Assembly (NCBI GenBank): GCA_023392285.1 | Contig: JAEVZK010000127.1 | Span: forward strand, 1 to 5,181 | Direction of reading: 5' to 3' | Source of the DNA: Armatimonadota bacterium | Lineage (GTDB): Bacteria > Armatimonadota > Fimbriimonadia > Fimbriimonadales > Fimbriimonadaceae | Length of the DNA: 5,181 nucleotides | Part shown: piece by piece, positions 1-4,666 of the stretch | Numbering within the stretch: position 1 is the first letter of the stretch | How the letters are laid out: each line of letters starts with the position of its first letter | Notes under the pieces: model-generated | The model's input: only the letters and a program-made list of their open reading frames with translations | Database searches by the model: none | Told to the model about the DNA's origin: nothing | Made by a program: the position numbers and the translations under genes

Positions 1-53
1 ATTTTCACCTAAACGGCTATAAAGCAAGCTAAAAGATTCCGAAGATTTACTGT

Positions 54-58
54 GAGGG
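54..58 (+). promoter_or_regulatory. Ribosome binding site of the prepilin gene
   Basis: GAGGG lies 8 bases before the ATG at 67. It decides the start: an in-frame GTG at 52 overlaps this motif and has no Shine-Dalgarno sequence of its own. A TATAAA at 18-23 could be the -10 box of the gene's promoter, but its -35 region would fall outside the window, so the promoter cannot be called. Confidence 0.6.
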
Positions 59-66
59 TTAATTCA

Positions 67-507
67 ATGAGAACACTTATCAATAGCAAGCGACGAGGAT
101 TCACCTTAATGGAGCTCCTCATCGTGATTATCGTCATCGCCGTTCTGGCAGCCATCGCGCTTCCTAAATTTATCAACTCCGGCCTCCGCAGCAAGGAAGC
201 CTCGCTCAAGTCAGACCTTAAGATTTATCGCAATGCCGTCCAGCTGTTCCTGAACGACACCGGTTCCTATCCTGCAACCCTGTCGGCCCTCGCAGCGACT
301 TCGGCACCGGCAAGCGGACTAGATGCCGCCGGTTCTGCCAAGTCGATTATTGCAACCGACTGGAAAGGACCTTACATCGATGCGATCATGACCGATCCGG
401 TGTCTGGCAACGCTTTCACCTATGCGACGGCATCGCCAAACGTGGGCAAAGTCAACTCGTCCGCTTCGGGCAACGCAACCGACGGAACCGCCTATTCGGG
501 CTGGTAG
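67..507 (+). CDS. Prepilin-type protein, GspG-like pseudopilin or type IV pilin
   Basis: The 146-aa product has a class III (prepilin) signal. A short basic leader ends in RRG at residue 11, cleavage is expected before F12, glutamate is at mature position +5 (E16), and an unbroken hydrophobic helix runs to about residue 33, closed by LPKF. In this family prepilin peptidase removes the leader and the helix packs into the core of a pilus or pseudopilus. After the helix comes an amphipathic stretch with NDTGSYP (about 63-69), then WKGPYI (99-104), DPVSGNAFTY (110-119) and a GNATDG tail (135-140). That order is typical of the major pseudopilin GspG of type II secretion. There are no cysteines, so no disulfide-bonded D-region as in many type IVa pilins. 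The mature protein would be about 135 aa. The gene stands alone, with its own ribosome binding site and terminator and no secretion or pilus assembly gene beside it, so its machine must be encoded elsewhere. The prepilin call is firm; GspG against type IV pilin is left open. Confidence 0.9.
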   Translation: MRTLINSKRRGFTLMELLIVIIVIAVLAAIALPKFINSGLRSKEASLKSDLKIYRNAVQLFLNDTGSYPATLSALAATSAPASGLDAAGSAKSIIATDWKGPYIDAIMTDPVSGNAFTYATASPNVGKVNSSASGNATDGTAYSGW

Positions 508-534
508 ACACTGGAAACGGGGTGAAGCCCTCTG

Positions 535-569
535 CAGCCTCACATCTTGTGATGTGGGGCTGTTTTTTT
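535..569 (+). terminator. Rho-independent terminator after the prepilin gene
   Basis: A 12-bp stem (535-546 with 551-562, one G-U pair) closes on a TTGT loop and runs directly into seven T residues (563-569). It begins 27 bases after the prepilin stop codon. This is a strong, canonical intrinsic terminator and separates the prepilin transcript from pyrG. Confidence 0.93.
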
Positions 570-575
570 GTCGTC

Positions 576-628
576 AGGAGCCTCGCGGATCCTTCGCAAA
601 ATGCCGCATGATCTTCGCTTTGGCTCCT
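576..628. repeat. Spaced 7-bp inverted repeat upstream of the pyrG promoter
   Basis: AGGAGCC at 576-582 is the exact reverse complement of GGCTCCT at 622-628, with a 39-base spacer. The right arm touches the proposed -35 box. The spacer holds smaller matches: GCGG at 585-588 with CCGC at 604-607, and a near-repeat of ATCCTTCGC. It could be an operator or an RNA hairpin of read-through transcripts. Arms this short can arise by chance, so no function is assigned. Confidence 0.3.
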
Positions 629-657
629 TGGTTCCGACTGGATAGCGGGTGTATACT
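628..657 (+). promoter_or_regulatory. Candidate sigma70-type promoter of pyrG
   Basis: TATACT at 652-657 is a good -10 match (5 of 6). TTGGTT at 628-633 is a weak -35, 18 bases upstream. Transcription would start near the A run at 662-665, giving a leader of about 70 bases before the pyrG ATG. The position between a strong upstream terminator and a housekeeping gene supports a promoter here; the exact boxes are inferred from base matches only. Confidence 0.45.
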
Positions 658-708
658 TCCTAAAACCCCAAGTTTTTTTCTTGTTGGGTGCCATTGCGCC
701 TGCCGAGA

Positions 709-723
709 ATCCATTCGATGGGT
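709..723 (+). promoter_or_regulatory. Small hairpin beside the pyrG ribosome binding site
   Basis: ATCCAT (709-714) pairs with ATGGGT (718-723) around a TCG loop, six pairs with one G-U. The stem ends one base before the GGAG ribosome binding site. It could affect ribosome access, but it is short and may be incidental. Confidence 0.25.
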
Positions 724-727
724 GGAG
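724..727 (+). promoter_or_regulatory. Ribosome binding site of pyrG
   Basis: GGAG is 5 bases before the ATG at 733. It selects this start over in-frame alternatives at 688 (GTG) and 718 (ATG). Those would add 15 or 5 residues not expected in the family and have no comparable site. Confidence 0.7.
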
Positions 728-732
728 TGCGG

Positions 733-2385
733 ATGACGAAATACATCTTTGTAACCGGTGGTGTTGTAAGTTCGATCGGGAAGGGAATCACTACCGCTTC
801 GTTAGGAAGACTCCTGCGAAACCGAGGCTTCACCGTCGCTCCGATGAAGCTCGATCCATACATCAACGTCGATGCGGGAACGATGAATCCGTATCAGCAT
901 GGCGAAGTCTTCGTGACCGATGATGGAGCGGAAACAGACCTCGATCTCGGCCACTACGAGAGGTTTATGGATGTGAACTGCTCCGGGGGCAGTTCGATCA
1001 CCACTGGCAAGATCTACTCAAAGGTGATCGCGGCCGAACGGAGAGGTGACTACCTGGGTGGGACCGTCCAAGTGATCCCGCACGTGACCAACGCCATTAA
1101 AGATTCTATCGTGCAGCTTGCTCGGGAGCAAGAAGCTGACGTGGTAATCGCAGAAATTGGGGGAACGGTGGGCGACATCGAATCGCTGCCTTTCCTAGAG
1201 GCAATTCGACAGATGCGCACCGATTTGGGTCGCGAGAATACGATGTACGTTCACGTCACCCTCGTGCCGCAAATTGGCCCATGGGGCGAGGTGAAGACGA
1301 AGCCGACGCAGCACTCCGTCATGCAGTTGCGCGAGATTGGTATCGCTCCGGATGTGCTTGTTTGTCGAACCGACACGCCGCTCTCTCAGGACGTGCGAGA
1401 GAAGATCTCTCTATTTTGCGGAGTTCCTTCAGAAGCGGTGATCGAGTCGATGACGATGGAAACGATTTACGAAGTGCCGCTGGTCTATGAAGATTGCGGA
1501 CTTGGTGAGTTCGTCAGCAAACGCCTCGGCTTGGAAGATCGGTCGGACAACTTGGAGCAATGGCGAGCGCTCGTAAAGGTTTTGAAGGAACCAAGACATC
1601 ACTGCACGATCGCTGCGGTTGGTAAGTACACAAGCAATGGCGACGCCTACAAGTCGATCAATGAGGCCCTCATTCATGCGGGCATCACAAACGATTGTCG
1701 AGTCAAGGTTCGGTGGATCGAGAGCGATTCGATGGAGAATGGCGCCCACCCCGCGAAGATGCTGGAGGGCTGCGACGCGCTTGTCGTGGCACCGGGATTC
1801 GGAGGGCGAGGGATCGAAGGGAAAATCGAAGCCATTCGATGGGCTCGAGAGAATGGAATGCCTTTCTTCGGTATCTGCCTTGGCCTACAGATGGCGGTCA
1901 TCGAATATGCCAGAAACGTGCTTGGACTGGAAGGCGCAAATTCGGAAGAGATGGTGGAAAAGCCGGAATACCCCGTTATTCACCTGCTGCCAGAGCAAAA
2001 GCATGTGGTGGACAAAGGGGCGACGATGCGACTCGGTAGCTATCCATGCAATATCCTCAACGGCTCGCTCGCGCACCGACTTTACGGGGGTACTCGAATC
2101 GAGGAGCGACACCGACACCGCTACGAGGTCAACAACGACTTTCGCGAGAAGCTGCAAGAACAAGGTATGGCAATCTCTGGAGTCTCACCCGACTACCGCT
2201 TGGTCGAGATGATCGAGCTGCCGACGGATAAGCATCCGTTCTTTATTGGCACTCAAGCTCATCCAGAGTTTAAGTCTCGCCCCAACCGGCCTCACCCTCT
2301 TTTCGACGGTCTCGTCGAAGCGGCCCTCAAATACCGAGCTGGCAGCAAAGTCTCCAATGCCGTTGCGGTCGACTCACCAAGCTGA
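733..2385 (+). CDS. pyrG: CTP synthase (glutamine-hydrolysing)
   Basis: This enzyme converts UTP to CTP using ATP and ammonia from glutamine, the last step of de novo pyrimidine nucleotide synthesis, in the cytoplasm. The product is 550 aa, normal for the family (about 535-550). The N-terminal synthetase domain (about 1-268) opens with YIFVTGGVVSSIGKG (4-18), including the P-loop lysine K17. It carries the metal-binding region DDGAETDLDLGHYERF (63-78), E141 in EIGGTVGDIES, and the UTP/CTP-binding KTKPTQ at 188-193. The C-terminal class I glutamine amidotransferase domain (about 290-535) has the nucleophile C382 in GICLGLQ and the H510/E512 pair in AHPEF. All key catalytic residues are present. 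The oxyanion-loop motif reads APGFGGRG (353-360) rather than the PGGFG form of E. coli. The ATG at 733 is chosen from GGAG 5 bases upstream and because family members begin near this point. The TGA overlaps the ATG of the next gene by one base, implying co-transcription and translational coupling. Regulation may act through the leader described separately. Confidence 0.98.
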   Translation: MTKYIFVTGGVVSSIGKGITTASLGRLLRNRGFTVAPMKLDPYINVDAGTMNPYQHGEVFVTDDGAETDLDLGHYERFMDVNCSGGSSITTGKIYSKVIAAERRGDYLGGTVQVIPHVTNAIKDSIVQLAREQEADVVIAEIGGTVGDIESLPFLEAIRQMRTDLGRENTMYVHVTLVPQIGPWGEVKTKPTQHSVMQLREIGIAPDVLVCRTDTPLSQDVREKISLFCGVPSEAVIESMTMETIYEVPLVYEDCGLGEFVSKRLGLEDRSDNLEQWRALVKVLKEPRHHCTIAAVGKYTSNGDAYKSINEALIHAGITNDCRVKVRWIESDSMENGAHPAKMLEGCDALVVAPGFGGRGIEGKIEAIRWARENGMPFFGICLGLQMAVIEYARNVLGLEGANSEEMVEKPEYPVIHLLPEQKHVVDKGATMRLGSYPCNILNGSLAHRLYGGTRIEERHRHRYEVNNDFREKLQEQGMAISGVSPDYRLVEMIELPTDKHPFFIGTQAHPEFKSRPNRPHPLFDGLVEAALKYRAGSKVSNAVAVDSPS

Positions 2386-2762
2386 TGACGAAAAAGCCTG
2401 AATTTGAGCAGTTTCTCCACACCTTGCTGAAAACAGGTAAGCCACTCGTTCAGCAAGCGCGCGAGCCTTATCGTGCCGCCGCTGTCGACCTGCTTGAGAA
2501 CACCGGAGACGTTCTTGTGCAACGGGCCAGAAAGGATGGACACAACGACGTCCAGATCGAAATCCATGGCACATGGGTCGGTCCTTCCTACGATCCCTAC
2601 ACAGTTGTCCAACAACTGCGTGCATTATGGCCGGGCAACCTATTCCCAAGTGGCGACGAAATGCACTTCGTGGAGTGCGAAGAAGAGGTAGTGACCCTTC
2701 GATTCGGCTGGAAAGAAGCGAATGCCTACCTAACCGGGTTGGTTAAAATCACCCCAGCCTAG
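2385..2762 (+). CDS. Conserved-looking hypothetical protein coupled to pyrG
   Basis: I do not recognise this 125-aa protein. Its ATG shares one base with the pyrG stop (TGATG) and no separate Shine-Dalgarno sequence is visible, so translation probably depends on ribosomes finishing pyrG. The sequence is soluble, with no signal peptide, membrane segment or metal-binding cysteine cluster; it has one cysteine. Residues 1-50 look helical and mixed-charge, ending in LVQRARKDG. Residues 55-121 look like an alpha/beta fold: strand-like VQIEIHGTW (56-64), a helix YTVVQQLRALWP (72-83), then strand-like EMHFVECEEEVVTLRFGW (92-109). Base composition resembles pyrG, which argues against recent transfer. 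A role near nucleotide metabolism is suggested only by position. It is very likely a real gene because of the coupling and codon pattern; the function is unknown. Confidence 0.8.
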   Translation: MTKKPEFEQFLHTLLKTGKPLVQQAREPYRAAAVDLLENTGDVLVQRARKDGHNDVQIEIHGTWVGPSYDPYTVVQQLRALWPGNLFPSGDEMHFVECEEEVVTLRFGWKEANAYLTGLVKITPA

Positions 2763-2782
2763 GCAGCCTGGCACACGTCGCG
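2763..2782. other. Convergent junction without visible terminator
   Basis: Only 20 bases separate the stop codons of the plus-strand unknown gene and the minus-strand YtxH-like gene. A GCCTAGGC palindrome (2757-2764) and a direct repeat CAGCCT (2755-2760 and 2764-2769) are present. No stable stem followed by a T run is seen in either direction. Transcripts may overlap at their 3' ends or stop by a Rho-dependent route. Confidence 0.5.
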
Positions 2783-3094
2783 CTAAGCCCGGTCCTTAAC
2801 CGCTTTTGCGGCACCCTTGACCGCGCCCTTAGCCTGATGAGCCGCATCACTAGCCTGCTCAGCCAAATCTTCTCCGTGTCCTCGGAGTGAATTGACCTTC
2901 TGCTTCACAGAATCCGTAGCATCAGCGAGGAACTCACCCGACTTGTCGGAAAGCTCCCGCGTCCGATCGACGACTTTCTCAAACTCTTCTTTCCGATAGG
3001 TCGCGTACACAAGTGTGGCGGCAACGCCAAGCGCGAAGCCAATCACTACCGAAGTTAAGGACAAGCTCGAATCAGACTGCCGATCAGAGAACAT
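2783..3094 (-). CDS. YtxH-like single-span membrane protein
   Basis: From the ATG at 3094 the product is 103 aa. A short polar N-terminus (MFSDRQSDSS) is followed by one hydrophobic segment at about 14-33 (VVIGFALGVAATLVYATY) with GxxxG-like small residues. A long charged, alanine-rich region (34-103) follows, with repeated patterns such as ASDAAHQAKGAVKGAAKAVK, predicted as amphipathic helix or coiled coil resembling LEA or apolipoprotein repeats. This layout is that of the YtxH / gas-vesicle-like small protein family, often linked to envelope or general stress, but the biochemical role is not established. AGGAG at 3108-3112 lies 13 bases before the ATG, longer than usual. An in-frame TTG at 3136, directly after the methyltransferase stop, would add 14 residues but has no ribosome binding site. 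The gene is the last of the minus-strand run and probably co-transcribed with the methyltransferase. Confidence 0.75.
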   Translation of the reverse strand: MFSDRQSDSSLSLTSVVIGFALGVAATLVYATYRKEEFEKVVDRTRELSDKSGEFLADATDSVKQKVNSLRGHGEDLAEQASDAAHQAKGAVKGAAKAVKDRA

Positions 3095-3107
3095 GTCTGT
3101 AAGACTA

Positions 3108-3112
3108 CTCCT
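3108..3112 (-). promoter_or_regulatory. Shine-Dalgarno-like AGGAG before the YtxH-like gene
   Basis: AGGAG on the minus strand (within AGAGGAG, 3108-3114) is the only strong ribosome-binding sequence near the start. Its 13-base spacing to the ATG at 3094 is long, but it still favours that ATG over the TTG at 3136, which lies upstream of it. Confidence 0.45.
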
Positions 3113-3136
3113 CTGTGGCTTTGTTCGGAAGATCAA

Positions 3137-3874
3137 TCAAGATGGCTTTGTGGTCACGTAATGGATACGGTCCGTCTTGAACCGCGGTCGGTTCAGGGTG
3201 TAGCTGTGGAAGGATCTAATTTCCGAGAATCCGCTCTTGGCCAGCATCGCTCGCACTTCGTCTTCATCGTAGGCTTTCTGGCGATGAATCTCTGTGAACT
3301 GCTGCCCCTGATACCAAAACTGCATGGTTACCGTGATGATGCGGCTCTGCTTGTCCCAATCTCCAACCCAATCATATTTCAGCTTGCTCCTAGCGCTCAA
3401 GTTTCGCTGATCGAAAAGCTTCGCCTCAAACGCATAGGGCGTGTTCAGATCGAAGATAAAGGAACCTTCGGGTTCAAGATGGGCATAAACCCGATCGAAC
3501 GCCGACTGCAGCCGGTCCTCCTCCAAGATGTTATTCAGGCTGTCGAAGAAGGAGAGCGCAGCATCATACTTGCGCCCCATCTCAAATTCGGCAGCATCCG
3601 CAACCTCATAGCGGATGCCCAAGTTTTTCTTCTGCGTCTTTTCCCGCGCAACCCGGATCATGCCCGGTGAGATATCGAAGCCCTCGAGTTCGAAGCCTTC
3701 CCGAGTTAGAAGCTCGCACATCGTGCCGGTCCCGCAGCAAACGTCGAGCACGGAAGCCGGCTTGTACATCTGATGGGCGAGAAGCAGCAGGTAGTAACTC
3801 ACCCACATCCGGTAAGGCACTTGCTTCATTAGCTCGTCATAATAGGGAGCTACGGGTCCGAAAGACGAGTCCAC
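3137..3874 (-). CDS. Class I SAM-dependent methyltransferase
   Basis: The 245-aa product has a Rossmann-type methyltransferase core. Motif I is VLDVCCGTG (42-50), which binds S-adenosylmethionine. FDIS (66-69) carries the acidic D67 expected to contact the ribose hydroxyls. ADAAEF (92-97) is the adenine-side loop, YDAALSFFDSLNNI (103-116) holds motif IV, and FDLNTP (141-146) follows the next strand. The N-terminal APYYDELMKQVPYRMW (9-24) is typical of small free-standing methyltransferases of the Methyltransf_25 / YqeM-like group, so the upstream start is kept. The substrate cannot be read from the sequence; a small molecule or modified cofactor is as likely as RNA. The start is a GTG with no good Shine-Dalgarno sequence, 20 bases after the ccmD-like stop. 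An in-frame CTG at 3898 overlaps that stop and is preceded by AAGAAGGA, so initiation there cannot be excluded. It is co-oriented with the ccm genes and probably in the same operon; involvement in cytochrome maturation is not shown. Confidence 0.9.
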   Translation of the reverse strand: MDSSFGPVAPYYDELMKQVPYRMWVSYYLLLLAHQMYKPASVLDVCCGTGTMCELLTREGFELEGFDISPGMIRVAREKTQKKNLGIRYEVADAAEFEMGRKYDAALSFFDSLNNILEEDRLQSAFDRVYAHLEPEGSFIFDLNTPYAFEAKLFDQRNLSARSKLKYDWVGDWDKQSRIITVTMQFWYQGQQFTEIHRQKAYDEDEVRAMLAKSGFSEIRSFHSYTLNRPRFKTDRIHYVTTKPS

Positions 3875-3894
3875 TACCAGCTGACTAGAAAGTT

Positions 3895-4020
3895 TCAGGC
3901 GTCCTTCTTACCTGAAGAGGATTGGATATGCCTTATTCGCTTATCCACCGAAATCATGTAAAGAAACAGGCCGCACCACACCAGTAGGGGCGGGATCATC
4001 GCTATTTGCCAATTTGCCAT
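3895..4020 (-). CDS. ccmD: CcmD-like small membrane protein, nested over the end of ccmC
   Basis: This short frame encodes 41 aa: a brief N-terminus MANWQIAM, one hydrophobic segment at about 8-24 containing LLVWCGLFLYM (12-22), then a basic cytoplasmic-looking tail with DKRIRHIQ (26-33). Size, single span, the VWxGLFLY core and the positive tail match CcmD. CcmD is the small integral membrane protein that joins CcmA, CcmB and CcmC and is needed to release heme-loaded CcmE from that complex. Its position directly after ccmC is where ccmD is expected. The ATG at 4020 lies inside ccmC in a different frame, so 80 bases code twice. An in-frame TGA a few codons upstream (TGA TGG AGG) excludes a longer N-terminus. 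No good ribosome binding site is seen (a GGAGG lies 18 bases upstream), so translation is probably coupled to ccmC. The methyltransferase follows 20 bases later. Confidence 0.75.
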   Translation of the reverse strand: MANWQIAMIPPLLVWCGLFLYMISVDKRIRHIQSSSGKKDA

Positions 4021-4666
4021 CGTAAGTTGAGTGTTCGGCCTCCATCAGGCCCGCGCGAACTCGCATTCGATATATCCAAATATAGATTGCGAGGCTAACG
4101 AGAAACATCGAGTAGAAAATCGATTTGTAGGTGGGATCGAATTCGTTCTTGATAATCGTGGTGCTCGGGTGCAGCGAAAACAGAACCCTGGGCATTACAA
4201 AGATGAGAAAGAGAATCGGAAGGATGCAGGCAAGCACGTAGGCAGAGCTGATCGAAGCCCGCTTTTCCTGGTCCATGTAGGCAAAGCGCAGCGCGAAGTA
4301 GGCCCCGATCATCAACATGGCCAGTAGGAAGGACGTCTGCCGAGGATCCCAATTCCAGTATGCCCCCCACTGCACTTTCGAGAAGATAATTCCCGTCAGA
4401 AGCGTTAAGGTGCCGGAGAGGAGGGTGATCTCCATGGCGGCTTCACAGCGAATTTCCCAATGCCGCTCCCGTGATTTCAAGTAACGGAAAGCGAAGTACG
4501 GCGCAGCCATGACAAAGAGTGAACAGACCAAGGCCGCCGGCAAATGCCAAAAGATGATGCGCGCCAAGTCGTGATTGGGAAAGTTCTCAGCCGGAGGAGC
4601 CGTCATCGTGAGCACCGTGAGGCCCACGACTATTAAGAATAAAATGGCTCTTCCAGCAAGCTTCAT
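3941..4666 (-). CDS. ccmC: Heme-handling membrane protein CcmC
   Basis: The 241-aa integral membrane protein presents heme at the outer face of the cytoplasmic membrane and passes it to CcmE in System I cytochrome c maturation. About six hydrophobic segments are visible (roughly 7-23, 42-63, 78-96, 112-130, 143-163, 183-200). The tryptophan-rich heme-binding WWD motif is WGAYWNWDPRQTS at 100-112. The two flanking histidines expected as heme ligands are H41 in FWHLPAAL and H166 in SLHPS. Length equals typical CcmC (about 240 aa). The ATG at 4666 is preferred because it forms an ATGA overlap with the ccmB stop; an in-frame TTG at 4675 is the alternative. The hydrophilic C-terminal tail from about residue 205 is poorly family-like, and its last 26 codons overlap the ccmD-like gene, so this tail may be shaped by the second frame. 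The related CcsA/CcmF families share the WWD motif, but the size and the neighbouring ccmB point to CcmC. Confidence 0.94.
   Translation of the reverse strand: MKLAGRAILFLIVVGLTVLTMTAPPAENFPNHDLARIIFWHLPAALVCSLFVMAAPYFAFRYLKSRERHWEIRCEAAMEITLLSGTLTLLTGIIFSKVQWGAYWNWDPRQTSFLLAMLMIGAYFALRFAYMDQEKRASISSAYVLACILPILFLIFVMPRVLFSLHPSTTIIKNEFDPTYKSIFYSMFLVSLAIYIWIYRMRVRAGLMEAEHSTYDGKLANSDDPAPTGVVRPVSLHDFGG

Noticed and set aside
1..51. Possible riboswitch (c-di-GMP type) upstream of the prepilin, prompted by CCTAAACGGC near base 8
   Set aside because: The available 51 bases do not contain the paired core or the conserved receptor-loop bases of that class, and the upstream part is outside the window.
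570..650. tRNA or small RNA gene in the intergenic region, suggested by GGTTCCGACTGG
   Set aside because: The T-loop consensus is not met and no cloverleaf arms can be drawn around it.
688..732. Upstream GTG (688) or ATG (718) as the pyrG start
   Set aside because: Neither has a Shine-Dalgarno sequence, and the added residues precede the normal family N-terminus; GGAG is correctly spaced for the ATG at 733.
422..736. 104-codon frame crossing the prepilin end, the terminator and the pyrG start
   Set aside because: It reads through a strong terminator and both flanking genes, and its cysteine/arginine-rich composition is not protein-like.
1619..2212. 197-codon open frame on the plus strand inside pyrG
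   Set aside because: It lies wholly within the well-supported CTP synthase frame, is rich in arginine, serine and tryptophan as expected of a shifted frame, and matches no family I know.
2800..2811. CCGC-TTTT-GCGG mini hairpin near the end of the YtxH-like gene as a terminator
   Set aside because: Only four base pairs, inside coding sequence, and no T run follows on either strand.
3161..3670. 169-codon open frame antisense to the methyltransferase
   Set aside because: The opposite strand carries clear methyltransferase motifs across the same bases; the antisense product has no recognisable features and no ribosome binding site.
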